Source: Gammaproteobacteria bacterium
GTDB lineage: Bacteria; Pseudomonadota; Gammaproteobacteria; Arenicellales; Arenicellaceae
DNA: 64,000 nt
Reading direction: 5' to 3'
Assembly: GCA_022447525.1 (NCBI GenBank)
Contig: JAKVBA010000009.1
Location: 29,592-93,591 of the forward strand
In this document: positions 36,305 to 44,957 of the stretch, in pieces
Layout: each line of letters begins with the position of its first letter
Position numbering within the stretch: the first letter of the stretch is position 1
Made by a program: the position numbers and the translations under genes
Notes under the pieces: model-generated
What the model saw: the letters and a program-made list of their open reading frames with translations, nothing else
Database searches by the model: none
What the model was told of the DNA's origin: nothing

Positions 36305-36583
36305 ATGAAAAAATCAAATATCGTAGTTAGTTTTACCACTGCTGTTACTCTTTGTATGACATTGGCTTCCCAGCCAATATATGCTTCGGCTTGTAAGGGA
36401 CTGGAAGCAAGTAATTGTGCCGCAAATAGCTCTTGTAGTTGGATAAATGGTTATACTAGAAAAGACGGGCGTCAGGTAAAGTCTTTCTGTCGTGCAAAAC
36501 CGTCCAGCAAAGCAAGCTCAGCAATGAAAAAGTCGAGTGCACAGTCGGCCTTGGGCAAGACCAAGATTCCCTCGACTAAGTAA
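36305..36583 (+). CDS. Small Cys-rich secreted protein, unknown
   Basis: A 92-residue protein with a signal peptide (residues 1-28, cleavage after QPIYASA). The mature N-terminal part has four cysteines in C-x7-C-x5-C-x17-C spacing within ACKGLEASNCAANSSC and WINGYTRKDGRQVKSFCRAK, likely two disulfides. The C-terminal part is a Lys/Ser/Ala tail (PSSKASSAMKKSS). I do not recognise a named family. AAGGAC precedes the ATG. Two terminators follow, so this is a separately expressed gene. Confidence 0.75.
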   Translation: MKKSNIVVSFTTAVTLCMTLASQPIYASACKGLEASNCAANSSCSWINGYTRKDGRQVKSFCRAKPSSKASSAMKKSSAQSALGKTKIPSTK

Positions 36584-36600
36584 AAAGCATCAAGCTTTTT
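36582..36600 (+). terminator. Intrinsic terminator after the Cys-rich gene
   Basis: AAAAAGC (36582-36588), loop ATCAA, GCTTTTT (36594-36600), starting at the stop codon. Confidence 0.65.
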
Positions 36601-36609
36601 GTTCGGCAC

Positions 36610-36637
36610 AGGGGTCCCTATGGGGCCCCTTTTATTT
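36610..36637 (+). terminator. Second, GC-rich intrinsic terminator
   Basis: AGGGGTCCC and GGGGCCCCT pair around a three-base loop (36610-36630), followed by TTTATTT. It gives tandem termination with the hairpin at 36582-36600. Confidence 0.8.
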
Positions 36638-36710
36638 GACATCCTCGGCTGAAATTTTACAGCTGCTTAATTATACTGTTGCAAGTTCATATACTTTGGG
36701 TAGAGACAAG

Positions 36711-37862
36711 ATGCTAAAAGCACTTTTAAAGCTTATCGTCGACAAAGACGGTTCCGATTTGTATCTCTCATCTGGTGTGCAACCATCAATGAAAGTTCAA
36801 GGCAAGTTGTTAAAAATCGGCAAGCAAGCTCTGAGTGGAGCCGATATCGCCAAGATTGGCGCTCAGATAATGAATGCCGAGCAAGCGAAGGACTTTGAGC
36901 AAAAACCGGAAATGAATTTAGCGATCGATGAGCCTGAAATTGGTCGATTTCGCGTTAACATCTTTCGTCAACGAAATGATATGGCGATGGTGATTCGAGT
37001 CATCAAAACAGAACTGCCTAATTATAAAAAGCTTGGATTGCCAAGTACGTTGACCGATCTAATCATGGAAAAGCGCGGTTTAGTTTTATTTGTAGGAGGA
37101 ACTGGATCAGGTAAGTCCACTTCGTTGGCTGCGTTAATTGATTATCGAAACGAGACTCACGCTGGGCATATCATTACGATCGAAGATCCAATCGAATTTG
37201 TCCACCCTCACAAAAAAAGTATTGTTAATCAGCGTGAGGTCGGTGTTGATACGGATTCTTATGAGGATGCCTTAGAAAACACTTTGCGTCAGGCTCCAGA
37301 CGTTATATTAATTGGAGAAATTCGAAACAGTGAGACAATGGAGCATGCGTTGGCATTTGCGGAAACAGGTCATCTTTGTTTGTCTACTTTGCACGCAAAT
37401 AATGCTGATCAAGCTTTGGATAGAATTATCAACTTCTTCCCTGAGGAGAGGCATAATCAACTTTACTTAGATCTCTCATTGAATATGAAAGGTCTTATTT
37501 CTCAGAGACTCATTCCTACCGTGGATGGGAAACGCACAGCTGCCATTGAAATATTAACCGGTTCTCCAAGGGTTAAAGATCTAATCAAAGACGGTAAGGT
37601 AAATGAAATCAAGGAGGCAATGGAGGGTTCTGAGCAGTATGGAATGCAGACTTTTGATATGGCGCTGATAAATCTGTTTAAGGATGGAAAAATCTCAGAA
37701 GAGGAGGCACTGAAAAACTCGGACTCTCCAAATAACTTGAGATTGAAAATTAAGAAAGATGCGTCCTTCTCTGGGAAGTCTGAATTTTCGTTAATGGCTG
37801 AGCCGGAACCAGAAGAAGACGAAGAAGAGGAAGACGATGGGTTTGGCGGAGGATTAATTTAG
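36711..37862 (+). CDS. pilU: Twitching motility ATPase PilU
   Basis: A 383-residue PilT/PilU ATPase. The start is the ATG at 36711 (MLKALLKLIVDKDGSDLYLSSG); an upstream extension of the frame overlaps the previous gene and its terminator. Walker A is LFVGGTGSGKSTSLAAL, the Asp box is HIITIEDPIEFVH, Walker B is APDVILIGEIRNSETMEHAL, and the His box is TGHLCLSTLHANNA. The tail is strongly acidic (EPEPEEDEEEEDDGFGG), as in PilU. It works with PilT in type IV pilus retraction. PilT, its usual neighbour, is not in the window. Confidence 0.92.
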   Translation: MLKALLKLIVDKDGSDLYLSSGVQPSMKVQGKLLKIGKQALSGADIAKIGAQIMNAEQAKDFEQKPEMNLAIDEPEIGRFRVNIFRQRNDMAMVIRVIKTELPNYKKLGLPSTLTDLIMEKRGLVLFVGGTGSGKSTSLAALIDYRNETHAGHIITIEDPIEFVHPHKKSIVNQREVGVDTDSYEDALENTLRQAPDVILIGEIRNSETMEHALAFAETGHLCLSTLHANNADQALDRIINFFPEERHNQLYLDLSLNMKGLISQRLIPTVDGKRTAAIEILTGSPRVKDLIKDGKVNEIKEAMEGSEQYGMQTFDMALINLFKDGKISEEEALKNSDSPNNLRLKIKKDASFSGKSEFSLMAEPEPEEDEEEEDDGFGGGLI

Positions 37863-38394
37863 CTCTGGTCTCGCGAGGTTGCTTGATTTATCTAATAGTT
37901 CGATTTGAATGACCATAAGAATCAATCAGGGCGGCCGCCAGTTCCACTGACATAGCTGCTAGATCAAATGGCGCTTGTGGCGCGCATTTGCAAGTGTAAA
38001 GAAGAAGTAACTACGAAGATTAAGGCGATTGGCTCTCTTGCTGCCATTATCTAGCCAAATATGTTTGAGTTAAGGTAGATCACAAACTAAGCCATTACAA
38101 AAACTGAAAGGAAATTTTTATCAAGCGGCTTGTAATTTCGCTAGCAATTTAAAGGCTATCAAATCCATAGAGCGGGGTCGTATATCTGCAGTACACGTTT
38201 AGCGTGCTCGACTTTGACTGCTTGTAGATATCGCTAAATAACAAGGTGCGTCTGATAAACAAACACAAGGCTGCCTGAACGGCTCTGCACTCCGGGTAGA
38301 TAATGTTGATAAAGTTCTATTGATTGGGTGGTCGAGATTGTCTACTTAGACGATACTTGGCAAGTCTGATTATTTATCCTAGTCGCCGTCCGTT
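37863..38394. other. Intergenic region, no gene seen
   Basis: About 530 bp between pilU and the MFS gene. No frame over about 40 codons looks coding, and no terminator hairpin or inverted repeat of note was found. Its size makes it a candidate for an unannotated small RNA, but there is no direct sign. Confidence 0.4.
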
Positions 38395-39576
38395 ATGAAA
38401 ATCACTCAGCCCTGGAAGTCACCTGCAGCCTTGCTCCTTATAATGGCGTTCATTATGCCATTGGCATTTTCAACATGGACTGCGCTCATCAATAACTTTA
38501 GTAAAGAAGCGGCTGATTTTACTGGTCGAGAAATCGGCATACTACAGAGTTTACGCGAAGTGCCCGGTTTTCTTGCCTTCACCGCAGTGTTTTTACTGGT
38601 CTTTATAAAAGAGCAAAGATTGGCAATGGTGTCGCTATTGCTGCTTGCTTTGGGAGTCTTGGTGACGGGTTTTTTCCCTACTGTTTTGGGTCTTTATATA
38701 ACCACCGTAGTCATGTCAATTGGCTTTCATTATTTTGAAACAGTTAATCAGTCGTTGACTTTACAGTGGATTGATAAAGACAAATCGGCCCATTTCATGG
38801 GTAAGGCTTTATCGGTCAAATCAGCAGCAGCTATTTTTGTGTTTGCCTCCACATGGGCTTTGTTTGAGTTGTTTAACGCTTCATATCAACTGATTTATGT
38901 TCTGTTTGGTGGCATGAGCCTTTTACTTTTATTGTACGTTTGGGCTGTGTTTCCTCAGTATCCAGCGAGGGTCGAACAAACCACTAAATTAGTTTTTAAG
39001 CGCTCTTATTGGCTTTACTACAGCTTGGTATTTTTAAGTGGTGCGCGACGCCAAATTTTCATGGTTTTTGCGGGCTTCCTTTTGGTGGAAAAATTTGGAT
39101 ATTCGGTGTCGACGATCTCTTTACTGTTTTTAGCTAATTATGTATTTAATCTTTTATTTGCAGGTTGGATCGGTAGATTGATTGGCGTCATTGGAGAGCG
39201 CAAGGCTTTGACATTTGAATACCTTGGGTTGATCGCGGTGTTTATTTCTTACGCATTTGTCGAAAATGCCCATATCGCTGGCGCTTTGTATATTATTGAT
39301 CACTTCTTTTTTGCATTTGCGATTGCAATGAAAACCTATATTCAAAAAATTGCATTGCCAGAAGATATAGCATCAACTGCAGCAGTGAGCTTTACCATCA
39401 ATCACATAGCTGCGGTGATTTTACCGGCCGCACTCGGACTACTTTGGTTGATATCAAATGCGGCTGTGTTTTTATTCGGTGCAGGTCTAGCATGCATGTC
39501 TTTAGTGATCACTCAGTTGATACCCGATTCTCCGAAACAGGGTAATGAAACTCGATTTATCAAATCTTTCGCCTAA
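38395..39576 (+). CDS. MFS transporter
   Basis: A 393-residue integral membrane protein with about 12 hydrophobic segments. It starts with AALLLIMAFIMPLAFSTWTALINNF; the cytoplasmic loop region after segment 2 reads VFIKEQRLAMV and segment 5 is preceded by DKSAHFMGKALSVKSAAAIF. A central loop (about 195-210, ARVEQTTKLVFKRSYW) separates two six-helix halves. Substrate cannot be inferred. It is convergent with the LysR gene (8 bp between stops), so no regulatory link is implied. Confidence 0.8.
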   Translation: MKITQPWKSPAALLLIMAFIMPLAFSTWTALINNFSKEAADFTGREIGILQSLREVPGFLAFTAVFLLVFIKEQRLAMVSLLLLALGVLVTGFFPTVLGLYITTVVMSIGFHYFETVNQSLTLQWIDKDKSAHFMGKALSVKSAAAIFVFASTWALFELFNASYQLIYVLFGGMSLLLLLYVWAVFPQYPARVEQTTKLVFKRSYWLYYSLVFLSGARRQIFMVFAGFLLVEKFGYSVSTISLLFLANYVFNLLFAGWIGRLIGVIGERKALTFEYLGLIAVFISYAFVENAHIAGALYIIDHFFFAFAIAMKTYIQKIALPEDIASTAAVSFTINHIAAVILPAALGLLWLISNAAVFLFGAGLACMSLVITQLIPDSPKQGNETRFIKSFA

Positions 39577-39584
39577 CGCATGAT

Positions 39585-40490
39585 TTAAGTGTATGTCCAG
39601 TCAAATGACTCGAGAGCTCCTACTAAACTATCGATAAATAGACGCACTCGGGATGAGTTTGCTCGGTTTGGTGGGAATAGAGCAAAGATGTACCTGGCCG
39701 GCAAAGTTTCATACTGTGGTAAGACCCTAAGCAGGCGGCCATCACGCAATGCTGAAGATACGGCAAATGCCGGTAAAGCTGCGATTCCAAGCCCCGCCAA
39801 ACACGCCTCTAACTCTAATTCTGCGGTATTGGCAGAAAAAACCGACCGTAATTTAATTGACCCTGTTGTCGTATTGTCTCCGTATACCCATGACTCGCTG
39901 CGGCCGTGTTGTGAGTAAGTTATGGCAGGATATTCCTTGAGTTGATCGATACCTTCTATTTTGCCGTGTTTTTCTAGACACTCTGGCGAGGCGCAAAGCC
40001 AGATGGGACAGTCTCCCAGTTTTCGCGCTTTCAATCCAGAATCTTTCATTTCTCCAATTCTGATGACCACGTCATACCCCTCGCCAACGACATCAACCCA
40101 GCTATCACTATAATCGATTTCCATAGTGACATCTGGATACTCTTTAGCAAAATCTGTGATTGGAGTATTTAGAAAGGCGTTCCCAAAAGACATTGGTGCA
40201 TTTACCTTTAACTTTCCAGTAGGACGTTCTTTGAGTTCTTGAAGCCGTTGTTCTGTTTCAGCGAGGTCAGCCAGAGCGCGAGCAGCACCGTCATAGTATA
40301 CGGCGCCTTCTTCGGTCAGAGAGACTTGCCTGGTTGTACGATTTAGTAGTTGAACACCCAGTTGTTTTTCCAAGTTCTGTACTTGTTTACTGACCGCGGC
40401 ACCAGTCAGACCAAGTTCTCTTCCAGCGGCAGAGAAACTCTCAAGCTTTGCAACGGTAACGAATATTTTGGCACGCGATAATGATCTCAT
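39585..40490 (-). CDS. LysR-family transcriptional regulator
   Basis: A 301-residue LysR-type regulator. The winged HTH is at residues ~4-62 (AKIFVTVAKLESFSAAGRELGLTGAAVSKQVQNLEKQLGVQLLNRTTRQVSLTEEG), and a type 2 periplasmic-binding-like effector domain runs from ~90 to 300 (KLKVNAPMSFGNAFLNTPI, DVVIRIGEMKDSGLKARKL). It is of the CrgA/AaeR-like branch often found divergent to its targets. Here it is divergent from doxX and pirin, with a palindrome at 40495-40509 just outside its start codon, so it very likely controls them and itself. Confidence 0.93.
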   Translation of the reverse strand: MRSLSRAKIFVTVAKLESFSAAGRELGLTGAAVSKQVQNLEKQLGVQLLNRTTRQVSLTEEGAVYYDGAARALADLAETEQRLQELKERPTGKLKVNAPMSFGNAFLNTPITDFAKEYPDVTMEIDYSDSWVDVVGEGYDVVIRIGEMKDSGLKARKLGDCPIWLCASPECLEKHGKIEGIDQLKEYPAITYSQHGRSESWVYGDNTTTGSIKLRSVFSANTAELELEACLAGLGIAALPAFAVSSALRDGRLLRVLPQYETLPARYIFALFPPNRANSSRVRLFIDSLVGALESFDWTYT

Positions 40491-40494
40491 AATG

Positions 40495-40509
40495 ATTCCA
40501 TAATGGAAT
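40495..40509. promoter_or_regulatory. Palindromic operator candidate between LysR gene and doxX
   Basis: ATTCCATAATGGAAT, perfectly palindromic arms ATTCCA/TGGAAT around TAA, five bases upstream of the LysR ATG. It fits the T-N11-A form of LysR sites and lies in the divergent promoter region. Confidence 0.6.
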
Positions 40510-40609
40510 TAATTATTTTAATAAAATCTATATTATCATTATTTTGTTAATAAATTAATCTTGCTTGCATTGGCATTAGCCTAATTTACAAAATTTTTGG
40601 AGATAAATA

Positions 40610-41041
40610 ATGACTACATTTACTAACGATGATTTTGCCAAGCTTTTGCTTCGTTTTAGCTTGGGTGCAGTACTTTTAGCGCATGGAGTGTTAAAGCTGT
40701 TTGTGTTTACTCCTGCGGGTACGGTTGGTTTTTTTGCGAGTATAGGCCTGCCTGCCATTGCTGCGTACTTTACGATTCTTGGAGAATTGGGCATTGGAGT
40801 AGCGCTTATTTTCGGAGTCGCTACGCGTTTAAGTGCACTGCTTAGTGTGCCGATATTGGCTGGCGCCACTTGGGTTCATATAGCCAATGGGTGGTTATTC
40901 TCAAACCAAGGGGGCGGTTGGGAGTTCCCGGCACTACTTGTGATCTTAGCGGCTATCGTTGCAATTCAAGGTGCTGGGCGTTTTGCTCTTGCTCAATTCA
41001 TTCCAACGAACTCTAAAGGTCTGAGGCTTGTGTTGGGTTAG
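40610..41041 (+). CDS. DoxX family membrane protein
   Basis: A 143-residue protein with four membrane segments of the DoxX family: LLRFSLGAVLLAHGVLKLFVF, GTVGFFASIGLPAIAAYFTILGELGIGVALIFG, a third with LSALLSVPILAGATW, and a last with GGGWEFPALLVILAAIVAIQGAGRFAL. Segment order and the HG-x-x-K motif fit. DoxX proteins are linked to thiol or oxidative stress and to quinone redox, without a firm enzyme activity here. GGAG lies before the ATG. It is followed by a pirin gene 105 bp on, a frequent partner. Confidence 0.88.
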   Translation: MTTFTNDDFAKLLLRFSLGAVLLAHGVLKLFVFTPAGTVGFFASIGLPAIAAYFTILGELGIGVALIFGVATRLSALLSVPILAGATWVHIANGWLFSNQGGGWEFPALLVILAAIVAIQGAGRFALAQFIPTNSKGLRLVLG

Positions 41042-41146
41042 TGGGTAGACGAGCTAGTTTTAGCTCTGCTTAAACTATTTCCTTAATCGCCTACGATTTT
41101 ATCGCGGTAATTTGTTTTAACAAATATTCTTGTTTGGGAGTAAACG

Positions 41147-41839
41147 ATGATTAAACCAATTTTTTATACTGATCTGGGGCATGCTGACTTTGGTTGGTTG
41201 AATGCCCGTCACCATTTTAGCTTTGGTCAATATTATGACCCTGACCGAATGGGTTTTGGAAAACTGAGAGTGATTAATGATGACATTATTCAAGCAGGTA
41301 CGGGTTTTGATACTCATCCGCATTCTAATATGGAAATCATCACCTACGTTCGTGAGGGAGCAATCACTCATAAAGACAGTCGAGGTAATGAGGGCAAAAC
41401 TAAGGCGGGCGATGTTCAGGTCATGAGCGCAGGTACCGGAATTCAGCATTCTGAACATAACAGAGAATCCGAGGCGACGAGTTTGTATCAAATTTGGATT
41501 GAGCCAAATCGACAGAATGTTGAACCTCGATGGGGCGCTCATCAATTTCCTAATCAGGAGCCGGTAGAATCGAAGCTATCGTTATTGGTTTCGGGCGATG
41601 GAACGGCTCCTTTGAGCATATATGCCGATGCAAAGATTTATGCGGGTAGGCTTGTAAAAGGTCAAGTGATTGAGCAACGCATCGATCACAACGGCTACCT
41701 TCTTGTTAGCAATGGTGAAGTGATTGTCGGAGGACATTCTTTGTCAAAAGGTGATGCGGCCGAAATTACCGATCAAAAAGGAGTCCAAATCAATGCTGTT
41801 GTCGACTCTGAGGTGCTGCTGATTGATGTTTCAGAGTAA
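41147..41839 (+). CDS. Pirin family protein (possible quercetin 2,3-dioxygenase)
   Basis: A 230-residue bicupin. The N-terminal cupin has the pirin metal motif FDTHPHSNMEIITYVREGAITHKDSRGN, with His-x-His and a later His/Glu in TGIQHSEHNRESEATSLYQIWIEP. The C-terminal cupin is VESKLSLLVSGDGTAPLSIYADAKIYAGRL. Metal ligands are present, so activity such as quercetin dioxygenase is possible. GGGAG precedes the ATG. Together with doxX and the divergent LysR gene it forms a common regulator-plus-target layout. Confidence 0.92.
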   Translation: MIKPIFYTDLGHADFGWLNARHHFSFGQYYDPDRMGFGKLRVINDDIIQAGTGFDTHPHSNMEIITYVREGAITHKDSRGNEGKTKAGDVQVMSAGTGIQHSEHNRESEATSLYQIWIEPNRQNVEPRWGAHQFPNQEPVESKLSLLVSGDGTAPLSIYADAKIYAGRLVKGQVIEQRIDHNGYLLVSNGEVIVGGHSLSKGDAAEITDQKGVQINAVVDSEVLLIDVSE

Positions 41840-42144
41840 ATTTCAGTTGCCAGCTTATTGTTTTGTCCAAGGGGTATTCTAAGAGGTAATACCTCTATGG
41901 ACCTTCAGTTAAACGAATGCCGCAGCACTACAACAGCGAGTAACGACGCCGTATTCCAAGCAAATTAATGGCTATACTAGACCGCCAGAAACTATAAAAC
42001 TCCAGTTTGGAAATAAACGACCAATATAAGGAAATTTCGAATAAAAACTATGGATTAATCTGATTTAATTTGATGTTTTAGCCCTTAAATATAAATTATC
42101 AAAACAAATAGATAGTCTTTAAACATTTAACTGGAGATCGAATT
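41840..42144. other. Intergenic region with a 15-bp palindrome
   Basis: No gene of normal size. A palindrome AGAGGTAATACCTCT lies at 41882-41896 (7-bp arms, one central base), about 43 bp after the pirin stop. No T-run follows, so it could be an operator or a weak hairpin. The promoter of the small gene at 42145 should lie in the AT-rich right part. Confidence 0.45.
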
Positions 42145-42213
42145 ATGGAAATTATGATTTACGTAACGTTAGTTCTTTTGGGCTTGATTGCTTACATTGA
42201 AGCAGCAAAGTAA
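42145..42213 (+). CDS. 22-residue single-span membrane peptide (small ORF)
   Basis: A short frame starting MEIMIYVTLVLLGLI and ending in AAK, with a strong Shine-Dalgarno GGAG eight bases before the ATG and a strong intrinsic terminator 60 bp after its stop. Residues 4-19 are one hydrophobic helix. No other gene lies in the ~490-bp space between pirin and nhaR, and the terminator needs a transcript from the left. I do not recognise the peptide. Tiny membrane peptides of this kind often bind a larger membrane partner. Its reality is inferred from the ribosome site and terminator. Confidence 0.55.
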   Translation: MEIMIYVTLVLLGLIAYIEAAK

Positions 42214-42272
42214 GTACCGACCAATGATTTAGTTTTACCTTCTTAACCTCTACCATCCTCTATGATGGGTTT

Positions 42273-42303
42273 AGCCCTAGCCATTTTGCTGGGGCTTTTT
42301 TTT
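42273..42303 (+). terminator. Intrinsic terminator after the small membrane peptide gene
   Basis: Arms 42273-42281 and 42288-42296 form a 9-bp stem (one T-G pair) with a 6-base loop, then eight T. No T-run on the other side, so it serves plus-strand transcription. Confidence 0.88.
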
Positions 42304-42332
42304 ACCAAGCTGTTTCGCGATAAATATCCCAA

Positions 42333-43229
42333 TTATTTTAGAAGCCGTTTAGCAGTATTGATTACGGTCTCAAGTGCAGGATGCTTTAGTTTTCTTTCTG
42401 GAGAAATGCCAAAGTAGCGCTCCGAAATTGCGGCTGTTCTCCCAATTGCTTCTACTTGAAATTGGTTCAGAATGTCTTGCTCAACCGCAGTGGGGGCGCA
42501 GAATAAGCCTCGACCTTTTTGGCCAAAAAATTTAACTAAGGCGCTGTCTTCGAATTCGGCAACGATCTGCGGAATGATGTTCTGTTCTGTAAACCAAGCC
42601 GATAGGTTTTGATGCATGGCTGAATTTCTACCTGGCATTAAAAACGGTGCTTGATGCAGTGACTGCGGAAAGTTCGAACGATAATCATATTCGCTATCGC
42701 GGTGGGCAAAAAACGACATGTGTGATTGCCCAAGGAGGTGACTTGTTGCTTTGATGCTCACACCAATCGGCATGGGTTGATCTGAGATCACTAAATCGAG
42801 TTTATTCACTGAAAGGTCGGCTAATAGATCTGGAAGATGACCTTCGTGACATTCCAGAACAAAACGATCCTCCAAATCAAAGCAATCGTTCAACATCTCA
42901 AATACAAGCACTTTGGGGACAACGTCGACGATGCCGACGTTAAAGCTTGTCATTGACGATGGATCATGGGACGAGAGTGTGCGGGAAAGTTCGCTACCTA
43001 GATTGAAAATATCTTCTGCGTATTTCAGCGCGACTTGGCCTAGACTGTTAGGCTCCAATCGCTTTCCCACTCTGGTAAATAACGGGCTACCTATGTATTC
43101 CTCGAAAGTAGCAAGCTGACCACTTACCGTCTGCGGGGTTACATTTAATGTTTCGGCGGCTCTGGTGACACTACCCTCCTTGGCGACAGCGTAAAAATAG
43201 TGCAGATGATTAAAGTTGACCTGTCTCAT
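42333..43229 (-). CDS. nhaR: LysR-family regulator NhaR
   Basis: A 298-residue LysR-type regulator of the NhaR branch. Its start NFNHLHYFYAVAKEGSVTRAAETLNVTPQTVSGQLATFEEYIG closely follows the E. coli NhaR pattern (N-x-NHLYYF-x-V-x-KEGSV-x-x-AAE). The effector domain has DLVISDQPMPIG, LMPGRNSAMHQNLSAWF and EFEDSALVKFFGQKGRGLFCAPT, also NhaR-like. In E. coli NhaR senses Na+ and activates nhaA and osmC. No Na+/H+ antiporter gene is near here, so targets are elsewhere or different. Confidence 0.88.
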   Translation of the reverse strand: MRQVNFNHLHYFYAVAKEGSVTRAAETLNVTPQTVSGQLATFEEYIGSPLFTRVGKRLEPNSLGQVALKYAEDIFNLGSELSRTLSSHDPSSMTSFNVGIVDVVPKVLVFEMLNDCFDLEDRFVLECHEGHLPDLLADLSVNKLDLVISDQPMPIGVSIKATSHLLGQSHMSFFAHRDSEYDYRSNFPQSLHQAPFLMPGRNSAMHQNLSAWFTEQNIIPQIVAEFEDSALVKFFGQKGRGLFCAPTAVEQDILNQFQVEAIGRTAAISERYFGISPERKLKHPALETVINTAKRLLK

Positions 43230-43355
43230 TCTTATTTCGCATATATTTGTTGTGGCGATCCGCTAGGATATTATTCATACATCAAGTTATTTGCTCGTAT
43301 TTTCGCTATCGTGCAGATTGAAAAGCAGTTAAATAAACAGTTGATACAAACTAAA

Positions 43356-43748
43356 TTAATCACTTTTTCTTTGGTCTTCCATCAAAAAGTCTGCTCGACT
43401 ACGTAGCTTTTTTCTTTCCCTGATTTGAGCGAATGGGTCATCACCAACCGTTTCTAATTCTTTGGATTCTTGAATCTTTTCTTTGTCTGTAAGGTTTTTT
43501 GGTTTCACTCTGGCTCGCAATGCATGAAGCCCAAGGTAGGTTGCTATACCGACAATATAGGCTAGCCACTTATAGATGAAAGTCTTTTGATCTATGTTTT
43601 CAGGGCCAACGGCAGTCAAATAGTCCTCGTGAATGCTGCCGACGACAAAAATAAAGGCGAATAACAATAAGGTCGAGATAATAACGGCTTTGTATTGCTT
43701 CCAAATCAGCGCTACAAAAGCTACGCGAAAGGCTTGCTTAAATATCAT
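43356..43748 (-). CDS. Hypothetical membrane protein
   Basis: A 130-residue protein with two membrane segments (about 21-40, AVIISTLLLFAFIFVVGSIH, and 61-78, WLAYIVGIATYLGLHAL). The C-terminal third is charged and cytoplasmic-looking (KPKNLTDKEKIQESKELETVGDDPFAQIRERKKLRSRADFLMEDQ). I do not recognise the family. It precedes nhaR on the same strand by about 125 bp, so a shared transcript is possible but not shown. Confidence 0.65.
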   Translation of the reverse strand: MIFKQAFRVAFVALIWKQYKAVIISTLLLFAFIFVVGSIHEDYLTAVGPENIDQKTFIYKWLAYIVGIATYLGLHALRARVKPKNLTDKEKIQESKELETVGDDPFAQIRERKKLRSRADFLMEDQRKSD

Positions 43749-43859
43749 AATGAAAATTTCTCTACGCTTAGTCAGTTAACTTCGTGTTCTTTGACATTTA
43801 TTCCGCCATGTCCGAACGTCGATCTTCGCTAGAAGTAGTTGCGACTGATACTTTTTCAC

Positions 43860-44114
43860 TCAACCGAACAAATTTAGTCCCAAAAGAGCGAGCACGGCAA
43901 GCAGACCGCGTTCTCTAATTGAGCTCTTTATCTTGTCCTCTTCTTCACGAACTACTACCTCCAAGTCCTGTTGACTCATTTTTCTAGGATCATTGCCGGC
44001 CACGATTATCCGAGTGCGAGCACGATCGATAGCCTTTTCCCTAACGAAACTGCGGTACTTTCTAGGAATTGCTCCAATTACTGGAACGCTCAATGATTTT
44101 GACTCGGACTTCAT
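43860..44114 (-). CDS. Small hypothetical protein with C-terminal membrane helix
   Basis: An 84-residue basic protein of unknown family. Residues 1-65 are hydrophilic and helical (IPRKYRSFVREKAIDRARTR, then DPRKMSQQDLEVVVREEEDKIKSSIRERG); residues ~67-84 are one hydrophobic helix (LLAVLALLGLNLFG). Such a tail-anchored arrangement suggests a membrane-associated helper. GGAGG lies about ten bases before the ATG, supporting translation. It is divergent from hisB. Confidence 0.65.
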   Translation of the reverse strand: MKSESKSLSVPVIGAIPRKYRSFVREKAIDRARTRIIVAGNDPRKMSQQDLEVVVREEEDKIKSSIRERGLLAVLALLGLNLFG

Positions 44115-44320
44115 GTTGATGACTACCTCCCGATACCTAATTCGCAGAAATCATAGGATTCGATCACTTTCATAGGATTTAACGATTGCACTATTTTTGC
44201 TAAGTCGAGCTTTTGTGTATGTCTCTCGCCCGAAGAATGCTAAAATTCGCGCCCATTGTCCTACTATTTGCGATCATTTTCATCGATTGCAATAAAAATT
44301 TACTGTTTCACACGATTAGT

Positions 44321-44914
44321 ATGAGCAATCGCATCGCAGAAGTGACTCGTAATACCAGCGAGACCCAAATCACCGTTAAATTAAACCTCGACGGTACAGG
44401 AAAAACTAAATTTGATACAGGTGTGCCCTTTTTAGAGCACATGATGGATCAAATTGGTCGTCATGGTCTTATTGATCTAGACATCACCTGCAAGGGCGAT
44501 TTGCATATAGACGACCATCATACCGTTGAGGATATTGGTATCACTCTTGGACAAGCCTTCGATCAAGCCATTGGCGACAAGAAAGGGGTACGTCGCTATG
44601 GACATGCGTATGTTCCTTTGGACGAAGCATTGAGTAGGGTGGTTGTTGATTTCTCTGGCAGACCAACGTGTATGCATAGTGTTGATTACCGTAGAGCGCG
44701 TATTGGTGGTTTTGATGTGGACTTATTCGATGAGTTTTTTCATGGCTTTGTCAACCATGCGAGGCTGACTCTTCACGTGGATAACATTCGCGGAAAGAAC
44801 GCACACCATATTGCCGAAACAATCTTTAAAGCATTCGGCCGAGCATTGCGTATGGCGCTTGAGTATGATGAGCGCAGTCAGGGTGTTATACCTTCAACCA
44901 AAGGTAGTCTGTAA
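44321..44914 (+). CDS. hisB: Imidazoleglycerol-phosphate dehydratase HisB
   Basis: A 197-residue monofunctional HisB, from the ATG at 44321 ([17 protein letters not shown]). A longer frame to 44213 adds a hydrophobic 36-residue piece without counterpart in the family and is rejected. The two metal-binding repeats are [16 protein letters not shown] and [16 protein letters not shown]. It lacks the HAD phosphatase half found in enteric HisB. It dehydrates imidazoleglycerol phosphate in histidine synthesis. First gene of the histidine-Tat stretch; 43 bp to hisH. Confidence 0.96.
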   Translation: MSNRIAEVTRNTSETQITVKLNLDGTGKTKFDTGVPFLEHMMDQIGRHGLIDLDITCKGDLHIDDHHTVEDIGITLGQAFDQAIGDKKGVRRYGHAYVPLDEALSRVVVDFSGRPTCMHSVDYRRARIGGFDVDLFDEFFHGFVNHARLTLHVDNIRGKNAHHIAETIFKAFGRALRMALEYDERSQGVIPSTKGSL

Positions 44915-44957
44915 ACTAAAGTCTATAACGTAAGAATGGGCTCCAAATAAAACAGTT

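Noticed and set aside
36537..36710. N-terminal extension of PilU
   Set aside because: It overlaps the Cys-rich gene and runs through two terminators; PilU homologues start at MLKALLKLI.
44213..44320. Hydrophobic N-terminal extension of HisB
   Set aside because: HisB is cytoplasmic and the family start is at 44321; the extension is noncoding leader read in frame.
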